Positions 1 to 13,706 of a stretch of DNA of 64,000 bases are shown piece by piece; position 1 is the stretch's first letter; every line of letters begins with the position of its first letter. Position numbers and translations under genes: made by a program. This DNA is from Comamonadaceae bacterium. Its GTDB lineage: Bacteria > Pseudomonadota > Gammaproteobacteria > Burkholderiales > Burkholderiaceae_C. The stretch spans positions 1-64,000 of the forward strand of contig CANCER010000002.1 of the NCBI GenBank assembly GCA_947375135.1, read 5' to 3'. The notes beneath the pieces are model-generated. The model ran no database searches and was not told where the DNA came from. It saw nothing but the letters and a program-made list of their open reading frames with translations.

Positions 1-1
1 G

Positions 2-2744
<2,743 letters not shown>

Positions 2745-2792
2745 ACCCGCGTTTTTCAAAATAAGCAAACGAATCAAAAAAAGGAGTCTTTT

Positions 2793-4091
2793 ATGAACCT
2801 GGTCGACACAACCCATAACAACCCGCATGACCGCATGATGCAGCCGCACATGCTGGTACGCCGCACCATTGCCCTGGTGCTGGCCGGGGGGCGCGGCTCG
2901 CGCCTGAAGCAGCTGACCGACAAGCGCGCCAAGCCGGCGGTGTACTTCGGCGGCAAGTTCCGCATCATTGACTTTGCACTGTCCAACTGCGTGAACTCCG
3001 GCATCCGCCGCATCGGCGTCATCACCCAGTACAAATCGCACTCCCTGTTGCGCCACCTGCAGCGCGGCTGGAGCTTTTTGCGCGCTGAACTCAACGAAAT
3101 GGTGGACCTGCTGCCGGCCCAGCAGCGCCTGGACGAAGAACACTGGTACCGCGGCACAGCCGATGCCATTTACCAGAACATCGACATCATCCAGGGCAGC
3201 AACCCCGAGTACATCGTGGTGCTCGCAGGCGACCACGTCTACAAGATGGACTACTCGGTAATGCTGGCTGACCATGTGGCCAGTGGCGCCGGTTGCACCG
3301 TGGGTTGCATCGAAGTGCCGCGCGATGAGGCCTCGGCCTTTGGCGTCATGGCGGTGGACGACCAGCGCAAGATCATGGAGTTTGTGGAAAAGCCGGACAA
3401 CCCGCCACCCATGCCCGGCAATGACGCCGTGTCCCTGGCCAGCATGGGCATTTACATCTTCAACGCCCAGTACCTGTACGACCTGCTGGACGCCGACATT
3501 GCCGACCCCAACTCCAGCCACGACTTCGGCAAGGATGTGATTCCGCAGGTAGTGGCCGCAGGCCGTGCCGTGGCCCACCCCTTCTCCATGTCCTGCGTGT
3601 CGTCCACGCCCGACGCCTTCCCCTACTGGCGCGATGTGGGCACGATTGACGCCTTCTGGGAAGCCAATCTGGACCTGGCCTCGGTCACACCGGAGCTCGA
3701 TATTTACGACACCAGCTGGCCGATCTGGACCAGCCAGCGCCAGTTGCCCCCCGCCAAGTTTGTGCAGGATGCCGGCGGCAAGCACGGGCAGGCCATCAAC
3801 ACCATGGTGTCGGGCGGGTGCATTGTGTCGGGCTCGGTGGTCAGCAATTCGGTGCTGTTCTCCAGCGTGCGCATCCACTCCTATTGCACGATCGACCAGG
3901 CCGTGCTGTTGCCGGAGGTGACCATTGGCCGCAACTGCCGCCTCAGCAAGATCGTGGTGGACCGCGGTTGCGACCTGCCCGAGGGGCTGGTGATCGGCGA
4001 AGACGCGGAACTGGACGCAGCGCGGTTCGAGCGCAGCGAAAATGGGGTGGTGCTGGTCACGCGCGATATGCTCAATCGCCTGCCCCGATAA
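2793..4091 (+). CDS. glgC: Glucose-1-phosphate adenylyltransferase (ADP-glucose pyrophosphorylase)
   Basis: This 432-residue enzyme makes ADP-glucose from ATP and glucose-1-phosphate, the committed step of glycogen synthesis. The N-terminal nucleotidyltransferase domain shows [15 protein letters not shown] near residue 30, with [15 protein letters not shown] following; the substrate motif is VEKPDNPP. The C-terminal part has the hexapeptide-repeat left-handed helix ([29 protein letters not shown]). A strong Shine-Dalgarno AAGGAG at 2781-2786 precedes the ATG with normal spacing. It sits between pgm and glgA. Enzymes of this type are usually allosterically controlled by glycolytic intermediates; the exact effectors cannot be read from the sequence. 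Confidence 0.97.
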   Translation: MNLVDTTHNNPHDRMMQPHMLVRRTIALVLAGGRGSRLKQLTDKRAKPAVYFGGKFRIIDFALSNCVNSGIRRIGVITQYKSHSLLRHLQRGWSFLRAELNEMVDLLPAQQRLDEEHWYRGTADAIYQNIDIIQGSNPEYIVVLAGDHVYKMDYSVMLADHVASGAGCTVGCIEVPRDEASAFGVMAVDDQRKIMEFVEKPDNPPPMPGNDAVSLASMGIYIFNAQYLYDLLDADIADPNSSHDFGKDVIPQVVAAGRAVAHPFSMSCVSSTPDAFPYWRDVGTIDAFWEANLDLASVTPELDIYDTSWPIWTSQRQLPPAKFVQDAGGKHGQAINTMVSGGCIVSGSVVSNSVLFSSVRIHSYCTIDQAVLLPEVTIGRNCRLSKIVVDRGCDLPEGLVIGEDAELDAARFERSENGVVLVTRDMLNRLPR

Positions 4092-4125
4092 GCCCCTCAA
4101 CCTCCAACCCCGGAACCCAAGCCCC

Positions 4126-5589
4126 ATGCGCATACTGCAGGTCAGTGCCGAGATATTTCCCCTCCTGAAAACCGGCGGCCTGGCCGACATCGCAGGGGCG
4201 CTGCCCACTGCGCTGCAGGCCCAGGGCTGTGACGTGCGCGTGCTGCTGCCCGGCTTTCCAGCCATTCTGGCGGGCCTGAAAGAGCCGGTGCGCGTGGGCG
4301 TCTTCGGTACGCCCTGGGGCGAAGCCGTGGAAGTGCGGTACGGAGCCTTGCCTGCGATCTCGCAAAACGACCAGACCGTGTACGCCTATGTGCTGGTGGC
4401 ACCCGGCCTGTACGACAGGCCGGGCAATCCCTATGAAGATGCCAACAAACACCCCTATGCGGACAACCACAGGCGCTTTGCCGCGCTCGGTTGGGGTGCT
4501 GCCCACCTGGCGCACGGGCTCGATCCGCATTGGCGCGCCGAACTGGTGCACAGCCACGACTGGCATGCCGCCCTGGCACCGGCCTGTCTGGCCGTGTGGA
4601 ACGCTGGCATGGGGCCGCGCGTGCCCAGCGTGTACACCATCCACAACCTGGCCTACCAGGGCGTGTTCTGGCCGCAGCACTTTGGCGACCTGGGTCTGCC
4701 CGGCCATGTTTTCAGCGTGCAGGGCATGGAATATTTCGGCCAGATTTCCTTCATGAAGGCCGGCCTTTCTTACGCCAGCCACATCACCACCGTCAGCCCC
4801 ACCTATGCGCGCGAAATCCAGACGCCCGAACAGGGCTGCGGCCTGGACGGCCTGTTGCGTGGGCGGGCCCAGAGCCTAAGCGGCATCCTGAATGCGGTGG
4901 ACGACCATGTCTGGAACCCGGCCACCGACAGCCAGCTGGAACACCACTTTGATGTGCGCAACATGACGGGCAAAGCGCGCAACAAGGCCGCACTGCAAGC
5001 CGAGGTCGGCCTGACGGTGGATGCCGAGGCACCGCTGTTCACCGTGGTGAGCCGCTTGACCGAGCAAAAGGGTATGCCGCTGGTGCTGTCCGGCCTGGCC
5101 GAAATCCTGTCGCGCGGCGGCCAGTTGCTGGTGCTGGGCAACGGAGACACGCAGCTAGAGCAGGCTTTTGCACTGCAGGCCAAGGCCCACCCCAAGAAAG
5201 TAGCCTTCCGCATGGGCTATGACGAGGCCTTTGCCCACCGCATCTTTGCGGGCAGCGACGTCACCCTGGTGCCCTCGCGCTTTGAGCCCTGCGGGCTGAC
5301 CCAGATGTACGGCCTAAAATACGGCAGCTTGCCCTTGGTGCGTCGCGTAGGCGGCCTGGCCGATACCGTGACCGACACCGATCTGGAAACCCTGGACGAC
5401 CAGAGCGCCACGGGTTTTGTCTTCGATGATTTCCATGCGGATGATTACGGGCGTGCCATCCGTCGCGCCTTTGCTTTGTACCGCAGGCGTTCCGACTGGA
5501 ACCGCGTGCGCCAGACTGGCATGCGAATTGCGTTTGACTGGGCGAGCGCTGCACAACACTACACCAACCTTTACAAGAGTCTGATTTGA
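4126..5589 (+). CDS. glgA: Glycogen synthase (ADP-glucose type)
   Basis: This GT5 glycogen synthase of 487 residues transfers glucose from ADP-glucose to the non-reducing end of glycogen. The N-terminus [22 protein letters not shown] contains the KTGGL ADP-glucose-binding motif. Further on are [16 protein letters not shown] and, in the C-terminal Rossmann half, [17 protein letters not shown] with the catalytic Glu region. The frame is open from 4042, but those extra residues overlap the end of glgC in another frame and lack similarity, so the ATG at 4126 is chosen. Its stop codon overlaps the proposed TTG start of glgP, suggesting translational coupling. Confidence 0.96.
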   Translation: MRILQVSAEIFPLLKTGGLADIAGALPTALQAQGCDVRVLLPGFPAILAGLKEPVRVGVFGTPWGEAVEVRYGALPAISQNDQTVYAYVLVAPGLYDRPGNPYEDANKHPYADNHRRFAALGWGAAHLAHGLDPHWRAELVHSHDWHAALAPACLAVWNAGMGPRVPSVYTIHNLAYQGVFWPQHFGDLGLPGHVFSVQGMEYFGQISFMKAGLSYASHITTVSPTYAREIQTPEQGCGLDGLLRGRAQSLSGILNAVDDHVWNPATDSQLEHHFDVRNMTGKARNKAALQAEVGLTVDAEAPLFTVVSRLTEQKGMPLVLSGLAEILSRGGQLLVLGNGDTQLEQAFALQAKAHPKKVAFRMGYDEAFAHRIFAGSDVTLVPSRFEPCGLTQMYGLKYGSLPLVRRVGGLADTVTDTDLETLDDQSATGFVFDDFHADDYGRAIRRAFALYRRRSDWNRVRQTGMRIAFDWASAAQHYTNLYKSLI

Positions 5590-8078
5590 ACTCCACCACC
5601 CCGATTCCTGCCATGAACGCGGCAGCCGACTTTCCCTTTGATGCACCCGGACGCGACCTGGAATCGCTCAAGCACGCCATCGCCAACAAGCTGATGTTCA
5701 CCGTGGGCAAAGACCCCAAGACGGCGCGCGCGGAAGACTGGCTCAATGCCGCCGCCTTTGCCGTGCGCGACCAGTTGGTGGAACGCTGGATGAAAACCAC
5801 GCGCGCCCAGTACGCGCAAGATGCCAAGCGCGTCTACTACATGTCCATGGAGTTCCTGATCGGGCGCACCTTTGGCAACGCCATGCTGGCCCTGGGCCTG
5901 CGCGACCGCGTGCGCCAGGCCCTGCTGGACTTCGGCGTGGACATGGACGCCATTACCGAACTGGAGCCCGATGCAGCCCTGGGCAACGGCGGCCTGGGCC
6001 GCCTGGCCGCCTGCTTTCTGGATTCCATGGCCACGCTGAATATTGCGGGCTTTGGCTACGGCATCCGCTACGACTACGGCATGTTCCGCCAGACCATCGT
6101 CGACGGCCGCCAGGTGGAAGTGCCCGACTACTGGCTGACCCGTGGCAACCCCTGGGAGTTTCCGCGCCCCGAGGTGACCTACCGCGTGCGCTTTGGCGGC
6201 CATGTCGTCAAGCAGGACGGTGCAGCCGGGGTGTACGAATGGCTGGACTCGCACGACGTGCAGGCCATGGCCTATGACACCATCATCCCCGGCTACGACA
6301 CCATGGCCACCAACACGCTGCGCCTGTGGTCGGCCAAGGCGACGCAAGAGATCGACCTGAACGCCTTCAACCGGGGCAACTACTTTGCAGCCGTGGAGAG
6401 CAAGAACCACAGCGAAAACGTCTCGCGCGTGCTGTACCCGGACGACTCTACCGAGTCCGGCCGCGAGCTGCGTCTGCACCAGGAGTATTTCTTCTGCAGC
6501 GCCAGTGTGCAGGACTTGCTGCGCCGCTACATGAGCCGCCACGCGGGTTTTGAGGAGCTACCCGCCAAGGTCAGCATCCACCTCAATGACACGCACCCGG
6601 TGCTGGCCATCCCTGAGCTGATGCGCCTGCTGCTGGACGAACAGCAGTTGCCCTGGGACGACGCCTGGCGCCTGTGCCAGGGCGTGTTCTCTTACACCAA
6701 CCACACGTTGATGCACGAGGCACTGGAAACCTGGCCGGTCAAGATGCTGGAGCGCATCCTGCCGCGCCACCTGCAAATCATTTACGACATCAACGACCGT
6801 TTCCTCACCGGCCTGGCCCAGGCCGGGTTTGATGCCGAGGTGCTGCGCAAGGTCTCTCTGGTGGACGAGCACGGCGACCGCCGTGTGCGCATGGCCTATC
6901 TGGCGGTGCTGACCAGCCACAGCATCAATGGCGTGTCGGCCCTGCATTCCGAGCTGATGAAGGAATCCATCTTTTTTGACTTTGCGCGGCTCTGGCCCGA
7001 TCGCTTCAACAACAAGACCAACGGCATCACGCCACGGCGCTGGCTGGCCCAGGCCAACCCGGCCCTCAGCGCCGTGCTGGACAAGCACATCGGCACCGGC
7101 TGGCGGCGTGACCTGACCCAACTGTCCGGGCTGATGCCGCTGCTGGGCACGGAAAAAGTGCTTGCCGGCTTCCAGCAGGCCAAGCTGGCCAACAAGCGCC
7201 GGCTGGCGGCGTGGGTGCACAAGAACATGGGCCTGGAAATCCCGACCGACGCGCTGTTTGATGTGCAGGTCAAGCGCATCCACGAATACAAACGCCAGTT
7301 GCTCAACGTGCTGCATGTGGTTACGCGCTACCAGCGCATCCTGGCCAACCCCGAGGCGGCCGTGGTGCCGCGCGTGGTGGTCTTCGCCGGCAAGGCCGCC
7401 TCGGCCTACCATATGGCCAAGCTCATCATCCGCTTGATCAACGACGTGGCCAAGGTCATCAACAACGACCCGCGCGTGGGCGACAAACTCAAGGTGGTGT
7501 TCATCCCCAACTACAGCGTCAGCCTGGCCGAGATGATCATTCCCTCGGCCGACCTGTCGGAGCAGATCTCCACTGCCGGCACCGAGGCCTCGGGCACCGG
7601 CAACATGAAGCTGTCGCTCAACGGTGCGCTGACCATTGGCACGCTGGACGGTGCCAATGTGGAAATCCTGCAAAACGTGGGTGCCGAGAACATCTTCATC
7701 TTTGGTATGACCACCCCCGAAGTGGCTGCCACACGGGCTGCGGGTTACCAGCCGGTCCGCGTGATGGAGCAAAACCCCGAGCTGAATGCGGTGCTGCAAG
7801 CCATTCGCACCGGGCTGTTCAGCCCGGACGAGCCCGGGCGCTACCAGGGCATTTATGACACGCTGGTCACCTGGGGTGACCATTACCTGCTGCTCGCGGA
7901 TTACGCCAGCTACCTGGCTGCCCAGGAACGCGTGGACCTGGCCTATCAGGACCCGAACGACTGGGCCATCAAGGCCTTGCGCAATGTCGCAGGCATGGGC
8001 CCGTTCTCATCGGACCGGACGATTGGCGAATACGCCGAAAAAATCTGGAACAGCCCGGCGCTGGAAATCGAGGGCTGA
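5586..8078 (+). CDS. glgP: Glycogen/maltodextrin phosphorylase
   Basis: This GT35 phosphorylase releases glucose-1-phosphate from glycogen ends using phosphate and pyridoxal phosphate. The PLP region [21 protein letters not shown] lies near residue 670 and includes the cofactor lysine; [17 protein letters not shown] and the N-terminal [13 protein letters not shown] are also diagnostic. Length is 830 residues from a TTG at 5586 that overlaps the glgA stop as TTGA, or 821 from the in-frame ATG at 5613; neither has a clear ribosome-binding site, so the start is uncertain. It ends the glycogen operon and converges on the lpxC-side gene cluster, with only 35 bases in between. Confidence 0.96.
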   Translation: MNSTTPIPAMNAAADFPFDAPGRDLESLKHAIANKLMFTVGKDPKTARAEDWLNAAAFAVRDQLVERWMKTTRAQYAQDAKRVYYMSMEFLIGRTFGNAMLALGLRDRVRQALLDFGVDMDAITELEPDAALGNGGLGRLAACFLDSMATLNIAGFGYGIRYDYGMFRQTIVDGRQVEVPDYWLTRGNPWEFPRPEVTYRVRFGGHVVKQDGAAGVYEWLDSHDVQAMAYDTIIPGYDTMATNTLRLWSAKATQEIDLNAFNRGNYFAAVESKNHSENVSRVLYPDDSTESGRELRLHQEYFFCSASVQDLLRRYMSRHAGFEELPAKVSIHLNDTHPVLAIPELMRLLLDEQQLPWDDAWRLCQGVFSYTNHTLMHEALETWPVKMLERILPRHLQIIYDINDRFLTGLAQAGFDAEVLRKVSLVDEHGDRRVRMAYLAVLTSHSINGVSALHSELMKESIFFDFARLWPDRFNNKTNGITPRRWLAQANPALSAVLDKHIGTGWRRDLTQLSGLMPLLGTEKVLAGFQQAKLANKRRLAAWVHKNMGLEIPTDALFDVQVKRIHEYKRQLLNVLHVVTRYQRILANPEAAVVPRVVVFAGKAASAYHMAKLIIRLINDVAKVINNDPRVGDKLKVVFIPNYSVSLAEMIIPSADLSEQISTAGTEASGTGNMKLSLNGALTIGTLDGANVEILQNVGAENIFIFGMTTPEVAATRAAGYQPVRVMEQNPELNAVLQAIRTGLFSPDEPGRYQGIYDTLVTWGDHYLLLADYASYLAAQERVDLAYQDPNDWAIKALRNVAGMGPFSSDRTIGEYAEKIWNSPALEIEG

Positions 8079-8113
8079 GCGACCAGGCGGCGTTGCGCAG
8101 GGCTGCAAGGGCC

Positions 8114-8290
8114 TTACGCAATCCGCTCCAGAACCAGCACCGCGAAAAACCCCAGGCCAGCCAGCACCACCCACTTCAGGCCCATGAGGCCTATGCGCTT
8201 GTAGCGCTCCTGGCCGGTAGCGATATACAGGCCGAAGCTGGCGATGATGCCCAGCGCAAACACCATGGCCAGCCAGCGGAAGAACAGCAT
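8114..8290 (-). CDS. Small hydrophobic membrane protein downstream of lpxC
   Basis: This is a 58-residue frame starting ATG (8288-8290) and ending TAA (8114-8116). The product begins MLFFRWLAMVFALGIIASFG, continues with a short charged loop GQERYKRIG and ends with a second hydrophobic stretch (LKWVVLAGLGFFAVLVLERIA); two membrane segments are therefore likely. An in-frame TAA just upstream of the ATG fixes the start. It lies 15 bases after the lpxC stop in the same direction, so it is probably the last gene of the dcw transcript. No function is recognised. Coding potential is supported by good composition and position, not by any known domain. Confidence 0.75.
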   Translation of the reverse strand: MLFFRWLAMVFALGIIASFGLYIATGQERYKRIGLMGLKWVVLAGLGFFAVLVLERIA

Positions 8291-8305
8291 GCGGTCGTGC
8301 CCTGT

Positions 8306-9229
8306 TTACCAGGCACGCGCCGGCTGCGCGAAACCGGCCGGTGCCTGCTTGGCGTCTTCGAAGGTGACCACTTCCCAGCACTCCGGGTGGGCCAGCAGCT
8401 CGCGCAGCAGCTTGTTGTTCATGGCGTGGCCAGAGCGAAAGGCCGAGTAGCTGGCCAGCAGCGGCTTGCCCACCAGGTACAGGTCGCCCATGGCGTCCAG
8501 AATCTTGTGTTTGACGAACTCGTCGTCATAGCGCAGGCCATCGGCGTTCAAGACTTTGTAGTCATCCATCACGATGGCGTTGTCCAGACCGCCGCCCAAG
8601 GCCAGGCCGTTGGCACGCATCATTTCCACATCCTTGGTGAAGCCGAAGGTGCGCGCACGTGCGATATCACGCGAATAGGAGCCGGTACTCAGGTCAAACT
8701 CCACGCACTGGCCGGTGGAGTCCACGGCCGGGTGGTTGAAGTCGATCTCAAACGTGAGCTTGTAGCCGTGGTACGGGTCCAGGCGCGCCCACTTCTCGTT
8801 CGCACCACTGCCCTCTCGCACCTCCACCGGATGGGTGACCCGGATAAAGCGGCGCGGCGCGTTCTGCAACTCAATGCCCGCGCTTTGCAGCAGGAACACA
8901 AAGGAGGCGGCCGAGCCATCCAGAATCGGAATCTCTTCGGCCGTGATGTCGACATACAGGTTGTCCACGCCCAGGCCACAGCAGGCCGACATCAGGTGCT
9001 CCACCGTCAAGACCTTGGCGTTGCCCTTGGACAGGGTGGAGGCCATGCGCGTATCCGTTACCGCCTCGGCCGACACGGCAATCTCCACCACCTGCGGCAA
9101 ATCGATGCGCCGGAACACGATACCGGTATCGGGTGCAGCCGGACGCAGCGTGATTTCCACACGCTGCCCGCTGTGCAGGCCCACGCCGACGGCGTGGGTG
9201 AGGGATTTGAGGGTTCTTTGTTTGAGCAC
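8306..9229 (-). CDS. lpxC: UDP-3-O-acyl-N-acetylglucosamine deacetylase
   Basis: LpxC (307 residues) is the zinc amidase performing the committed step of lipid A synthesis. The sequence shows the zinc His in [11 protein letters not shown] near residue 78 and the second zinc/catalytic set HKILDAMGD (HxxxD plus downstream His region) near 240; GVGLHSG at the N-terminus is the usual family start. The start ATG at 9229 lies 9 bases after ftsZ, in the ftsZ-lpxC order typical of proteobacteria. Length is normal for the family. Confidence 0.97.
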   Translation of the reverse strand: MLKQRTLKSLTHAVGVGLHSGQRVEITLRPAAPDTGIVFRRIDLPQVVEIAVSAEAVTDTRMASTLSKGNAKVLTVEHLMSACCGLGVDNLYVDITAEEIPILDGSAASFVFLLQSAGIELQNAPRRFIRVTHPVEVREGSGANEKWARLDPYHGYKLTFEIDFNHPAVDSTGQCVEFDLSTGSYSRDIARARTFGFTKDVEMMRANGLALGGGLDNAIVMDDYKVLNADGLRYDDEFVKHKILDAMGDLYLVGKPLLASYSAFRSGHAMNNKLLRELLAHPECWEVVTFEDAKQAPAGFAQPARAW

Positions 9230-9238
9230 TGGGAGATT

Positions 9239-10474
9239 TTAGTCTGCCTGCTTTCTGAGGAACGCCGGAATCTCGTAGTCGTCCATGCCACCGCTGGAGA
9301 GCGCATCCACACGCGCTGCCGCTTGCGTGCGGTTGGTGCGCCAGACACTGGGCGTGTTCAGTCCGGCATAGTCGGTCTGGCTGTGTCCGATGCTGGCCGG
9401 TGTTGTGTTCTGAACACCGGTTGTACTGTTGAGCGTAGGCATATGAATCGGCACGTTGTCGGTACCGGTGCGCTGCACCGTTTGCACTACCTGAATGGGT
9501 GGACGCACCCGTTGACCACTGCTCAGGCCGGTAGCGATCACGGTGACGCGGATTTCCTCACCCAGGCTTTCGTCGTTGGCGGTGCCGTAAATGACATGCG
9601 CATCGGCCGAGGCGTAGGCGCGGATGGTCTCCATGGCCATCCTGGATTCCTTGAGCTTGAGCGAACCCTTGGCCGCCGAGATCAGCACCAGCACACCCTT
9701 GGCCCCGGACAGGTCAATGCCTTCGAGCAGCGGGCAGGCCACAGCCTGCTCGGATGCAATGCGGGCGCGGTCCGGACCCTTGGCCATGGCGGTGCCCATC
9801 ATGGCTTTGCCGGGCTCGCCCATGACGGTGCGCACGTCTTCAAAGTCGGCGTTGATGTCGCCCGGCACGTTGATGATTTCTGCAATGCCACCCACGGCGT
9901 TTTTCAGCACGTCATTGGCCTGCGCAAATGCGTCTTGCTGGCTGATGTCGTCACCCAGCACTTCCAGCAACTTCTCGTTCAGCACCACGATCAGCGAATC
10001 GACATTGGCTTCGAGTTCGGCCAGGCCCGCGTCGGCATTGCTCATGCGGCGCCCGCCTTCAAAGTCGAAGGGCTTGGTGACGACACCCACGGTCAGAATG
10101 CCCATGTCCTTGGCCACTTTGGCGATGATGGGTGCCGCGCCGGTTCCGGTGCCGCCGCCCATGCCTGCGGTGATGAAAAGCATGTGCGCGCCCCGGATCG
10201 CTTCACGGATTTCGGCCTCGGCCAGTTCTGCAGCATCGCGGCCTTTTTCCGGCTTGCTGCCGGCACCCAGACCCGTACCACCGAGTTGGATGACCTTGTG
10301 CGCGGTGCTGCGTGACAGGGCTTGTGCATCGGTGTTGGCGCAAATGAATTCAACACCGCCTACGGCGGAGCGAATCATGTGCTCGACCGCATTGCCACCG
10401 CCACCGCCCACGCCAATGACTTTGATCTGCGTGCCCTGGTTAAAACCTTGTTCTTCTATCATTTCAATGGTCAT
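9239..10474 (-). CDS. ftsZ: Cell division protein FtsZ
   Basis: FtsZ is the tubulin-like GTPase that forms the division ring. The 411-residue protein has the N-terminal QIKVIGVGGGGGNAVEHM, the GTP-binding tubulin signature GMGGGTGTGAAP near residue 105, and the C-terminal conserved peptide DDYEIPAFLRKQ that contacts FtsA. The frame is open eight codons further to a TTG at 10498, but an AGGAG at 10483-10487 sits correctly before the ATG at 10474, which encodes MTIEMIEEQG; 10474 is therefore chosen. Between FtsA and FtsZ lie 143 bases, enough for a separate ftsZ promoter. Confidence 0.97.
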   Translation of the reverse strand: MTIEMIEEQGFNQGTQIKVIGVGGGGGNAVEHMIRSAVGGVEFICANTDAQALSRSTAHKVIQLGGTGLGAGSKPEKGRDAAELAEAEIREAIRGAHMLFITAGMGGGTGTGAAPIIAKVAKDMGILTVGVVTKPFDFEGGRRMSNADAGLAELEANVDSLIVVLNEKLLEVLGDDISQQDAFAQANDVLKNAVGGIAEIINVPGDINADFEDVRTVMGEPGKAMMGTAMAKGPDRARIASEQAVACPLLEGIDLSGAKGVLVLISAAKGSLKLKESRMAMETIRAYASADAHVIYGTANDESLGEEIRVTVIATGLSSGQRVRPPIQVVQTVQRTGTDNVPIHMPTLNSTTGVQNTTPASIGHSQTDYAGLNTPSVWRTNRTQAAARVDALSSGGMDDYEIPAFLRKQAD

Positions 10475-10617
10475 GTTTATTACTCCTGAGTTGTCCAACG
10501 TATGTGAATAAATATTGTTTTTGATCCGCTTGTCCCTTGGTCGATCATGCAGGTGGGGCTACACACCGCCATCGTTCGGGGGGCTTCCCCGCGCCAGCCA
10601 AATTTTGTTGTTCATGC

Positions 10618-11847
10618 TTAAAAATTACCGATGAACCAGTCCTTGATGCCGCCAAAGGCAGTCTTCATGGACCCTTGTTTTTGCGCCACCTTGTAACCAC
10701 GCATGCGGCCCAGGCGCGCTTCCTCCAGCAGGCCCATGACGGTAGAGGCACGCGGATGACCCACCATGTCAGACAGGGCACTGCGGTATTGCGGAATGCC
10801 CCGGCGCACGGGCTTCAAGAAAATGTCTTCCGCCAGTTCCACCATGCCGGGCATGACGCAGCTGCCGCCGGTGAGCACAATGCCGCTGGACAGTACTTCT
10901 TCAAAGCCAGACTCGCGCATCACCTGGTTCACCAATGAGAAGATTTCTTCAATGCGCGGCTCGATCACACCGGCCAACGCCTGGCGGCTGAGCATGCGCG
11001 GGCCGCGGTCTCCCAAGCCGGGGACTTCGACTTGCGTTTCGGGGTCCACCAGCAGTTGTTTGGCGTGACCGGACTCGACCTTGATGTCCTCTGCGTCCTT
11101 GGTGGGTGTGCGCAGGGCCATGGCGATGTCGCTGGTGATCAGGTCACCGGCAATTGGAATCACGGCCGTGTGGCGGATGGCGCCATTGGTGAATATGGCC
11201 ACATCGGTGGTGCCTGCGCCAATGTCAATCATGGCCACACCGAGTTCGCGTTCGTCAGCCGTCAGCACCGACAGGCTACTGGCCATCGGGTTGAGCATGA
11301 GGTGGTCCACTTCCAGGCCACAGCGGCGCACGCACTTCATGATGTTCTCGGCGGCCGTCTGCGCGCCAGTCACGATATGCACCTTGGCCTCCAGGCGGAT
11401 GCCGCTCATGCCGATGGGCTCGCGAACATCCTGTCCGTCGATGATGAATTCCTGCGGTTCCACCAGCAGCAAACGCTGGTCGGTGGAGATGTTGATGGCC
11501 TTGGCGGTTTCCACCACGCGCGCGACATCGGCTTGGGTGACTTCGCGGTCTTTCACCGCCACCATGCCACTGCTGTTGATGCCGCGGATATGGCTGCCGG
11601 TGATGCCGGTGTAGACGCGGGTGATCTTGCAGTCGGCCATCAACTCGGCTTCTTTCAGCGCGGCCTGAATGCTCTGCACGGTGGCGTCAATGTTCACCAC
11701 CACGCCGCGCTTGAGCCCGTTGCTGGGTGAGACGCCCAGGCCGGCCAGCTTGAGCTCGCCGCCAGGCAGGATCTCGGCCACCACCACCATCACTTTGGAG
11801 GTGCCGATATCCAGGCCTACAACCATATCTTTGTACTCTTTTGCCAT
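10618..11847 (-). CDS. ftsA: Cell division protein FtsA
   Basis: FtsA (409 residues) is the actin-like ATPase that tethers FtsZ to the membrane. The phosphate-1 motif VGLDIGTSKVMVVVAE is at the N-terminus, and the phosphate-2 motif IDIGAGTTDVAIFT is near residue 210. GIVLTGGSCVMPGM corresponds to the adenosine motif. The C-terminus GGIKDWFIGNF is the amphipathic membrane-targeting helix. It follows ftsQ by 24 bases and precedes ftsZ in the usual order. Confidence 0.97.
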   Translation of the reverse strand: MAKEYKDMVVGLDIGTSKVMVVVAEILPGGELKLAGLGVSPSNGLKRGVVVNIDATVQSIQAALKEAELMADCKITRVYTGITGSHIRGINSSGMVAVKDREVTQADVARVVETAKAINISTDQRLLLVEPQEFIIDGQDVREPIGMSGIRLEAKVHIVTGAQTAAENIMKCVRRCGLEVDHLMLNPMASSLSVLTADERELGVAMIDIGAGTTDVAIFTNGAIRHTAVIPIAGDLITSDIAMALRTPTKDAEDIKVESGHAKQLLVDPETQVEVPGLGDRGPRMLSRQALAGVIEPRIEEIFSLVNQVMRESGFEEVLSSGIVLTGGSCVMPGMVELAEDIFLKPVRRGIPQYRSALSDMVGHPRASTVMGLLEEARLGRMRGYKVAQKQGSMKTAFGGIKDWFIGNF

Positions 11848-11871
11848 AGGTTCACCTGATCGAGTTGTCCA

Positions 11872-12657
11872 TTATTTTTTCAAAGCATCCGTCTGCGGGG
11901 TGCTGACACCCCGCAGACGGATGGCATATCCGTTTTCATGCCGCAAATCAGCCGACTCCATGGCGCCGGGTTCGCGCCCGTAGCGCGACGCGACCTGGTT
12001 CACGGTCTTCAGGAAGCGCTCTATTCGGGGCAGCACTTCTTCCGCATTGCCGCGTCCCAGTTCCATGGAAGCGCCCGCTTCCAGATGCACGCTCCAACTG
12101 CCGCGAGCGGACAGGTCCAGGTGTTCAATCGGCATATCCACGGCACGGAACATGGGTTCCATGACGCGGTACATCGCCAGCACCTCGGGGCCCTGGCCTT
12201 CGGGGCCGCTGAGTGTTGGCAGACCGTCCTGCTCCACCTCACCCAGGTTGGCTTCAAACACTTCGCCAAAGCTGTTGATCAGCCGCGGATCGCCCTCGCC
12301 ACCCCACAGGGCCACGGGCTGATGCTCTTGCAGGCTGACACGCAAGCGATTCGGAAATTCACGGTGCACCACCGCTTGGCGCACCCAGGGTGCGGACTCG
12401 AAAGCGGCGCGCACGCGCGCCAGATCGACGGTAAAGAAAGTACCCGCAATGCGTTGCTCCACGTTCGCGCGCAAGGTAACACTGTTGTTGTGGCGGGTGT
12501 CACCGGTGACCGTAATCCCCTGGATGTCGAAGGCACGGGCACGCGCCACCGTCCGCACGGTGGTCATGGCGCACAGGACGACAAACACCAGAACCAGCAC
12601 GGCGCCCGTGAGGTTCATGAGTTTGACGTCCATGGGCGTGACCACCGCAGGCTTCAT
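11872..12657 (-). CDS. ftsQ: Cell division protein FtsQ
   Basis: FtsQ is a bitopic division protein of the FtsQBL complex. From the ATG at 12657 it is 261 residues: a short cytoplasmic tail, one membrane segment (about residues 14-35, [12 protein letters not shown]), then a periplasmic POTRA domain ([15 protein letters not shown]) and beta domain. The ATG overlaps the ddl stop as ATGA, which decides this start over an upstream in-frame ATG at 12705 inside ddl. Sequence conservation is low, as is normal for FtsQ, but position between ddl and ftsA is diagnostic. Confidence 0.94.
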   Translation of the reverse strand: MKPAVVTPMDVKLMNLTGAVLVLVFVVLCAMTTVRTVARARAFDIQGITVTGDTRHNNSVTLRANVEQRIAGTFFTVDLARVRAAFESAPWVRQAVVHREFPNRLRVSLQEHQPVALWGGEGDPRLINSFGEVFEANLGEVEQDGLPTLSGPEGQGPEVLAMYRVMEPMFRAVDMPIEHLDLSARGSWSVHLEAGASMELGRGNAEEVLPRIERFLKTVNQVASRYGREPGAMESADLRHENGYAIRLRGVSTPQTDALKK

Positions 12658-13706
12658 GGAATGGACCTCGCATCCAGCGTAGCGCTTCGCAGCAGTTGCA
12701 CGCACAATTCTTCGTAGCTGGTGCCGGCCGCCTTGGCCGACATGGGCACCAGGGAATGCCCGGTCATGCCGGGCGAGGTGTTGATCTCCAGGAGGTAGGG
12801 CGTGCGGGTGATGGCGTCAATCATCACGTCGGCACGGGCCCAGCCGCGGCAGCGCAGCACCTGGTAGGCACGGCACACCAGCTCCGCAATGGCCTCTTCT
12901 TCACCGGCCGGCAATCCGGCGGGCACCAGGTATTGGGTGACATCGGTGAAGTATTTGTTCTGGTAGTCGTAGTTGCCATCGGGCGCCACGATGCGGATGA
13001 GAGGCAGTGCCTGCGGTGCATCGGCCGGGCCCAGCACCGGGCAGGTGACTTCGTCGCCGGCAATGAACTGTTCGCACAACACCTCGACATCATGCTGCGC
13101 TGCCAGCGCATAGGCCGCGTCACACTGGTCTGCGCTCAGCACCTTGGTAAAACCGATGCTGGATCCTTCGCGTGCCGGCTTGACGATCATGGGCGCACCC
13201 AGTTCGGCAAAGGCCGCGTGGGTCTGTGCGGCGCTGCTGACCTGGGCCCAGGCCGGGGTGGACAGGCCCTCAAAGCGCCAGATGCGCTTGGTCATGACCT
13301 TGTCCATCGAGATGGCAGACGCCATGACGCCGGAGCCGGTGTAGGGAATGCCCAGCAATTCGAGTGCGCCCTGCACCGTGCCGTCTTCACCGAAGCGGCC
13401 GTGCAGCGCGATGAAGCAGCGCGCGAAGCCTTCGCGTTTGAGCTCGTCCAGCGCGCGCTCAGAGGGGTCAAAGGCATGGGCATCCACACCCCGCGACAGC
13501 AGGGCCTTGAGCACACCGCGGCCGGACATCAGCGACACTTCGCGCTCGGCCGAAGCGCCGCCCATCAGGACCGCGACTTTGCCAAACTCTGACTGAGATA
13601 GGGCCCCCACGCTTGTCACTGCGTGTCCTGCGCTGCCCCCCAAGGAGGCATTCGCGCCTTGGGGCGGCCCGGCGGCACTCATATTTGCTGCTTCCTGCGC
13701 ATTCAT
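12654..13706 (-). CDS. ddl: D-alanine--D-alanine ligase, with repeat-derived N-terminal extension
   Basis: This ATP-grasp ligase joins two D-alanines for the peptidoglycan stem. Family signatures are [15 protein letters not shown] near residue 45, [14 protein letters not shown] near 195 and [16 protein letters not shown] near 320. The ATG at 13706 overlaps the murC stop as ATGA and gives 350 residues. Ddl proteins normally begin only a few residues before the KVAVLMGG strand; here about 40 extra residues rich in Gly/Ala/Ser precede it, and the DNA encoding residues ~11-34 is a copy of the dispersed palindromic repeat described elsewhere. A later start, such as the ATG at 13682, would still retain most of the extension. 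Confidence 0.94.
   Translation of the reverse strand: MNAQEAANMSAAGPPQGANASLGGSAGHAVTSVGALSQSEFGKVAVLMGGASAEREVSLMSGRGVLKALLSRGVDAHAFDPSERALDELKREGFARCFIALHGRFGEDGTVQGALELLGIPYTGSGVMASAISMDKVMTKRIWRFEGLSTPAWAQVSSAAQTHAAFAELGAPMIVKPAREGSSIGFTKVLSADQCDAAYALAAQHDVEVLCEQFIAGDEVTCPVLGPADAPQALPLIRIVAPDGNYDYQNKYFTDVTQYLVPAGLPAGEEEAIAELVCRAYQVLRCRGWARADVMIDAITRTPYLLEINTSPGMTGHSLVPMSAKAAGTSYEELCVQLLRSATLDARSIP
13604..13675. repeat. Palindromic repeat copy inside the 5' end of ddl
   Basis: In reverse complement, CCGCCGGGCCGCCCCAAGG, CCTTGGGGGGCAG and AAGCGTGGGGG occur in the same order and spacing as in the 84-bp unit at 19 kb. The copy lies wholly within the ddl reading frame, adding the Gly/Ala/Ser-rich residues ~11-34. 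Confidence 0.82.

Noticed and set aside
10499..10617. GGGGAAGCCCC hairpin between ftsA and ftsZ
   Set aside because: Short stem in a GC-rich context without T-run; not convincing as a terminator or attenuator.
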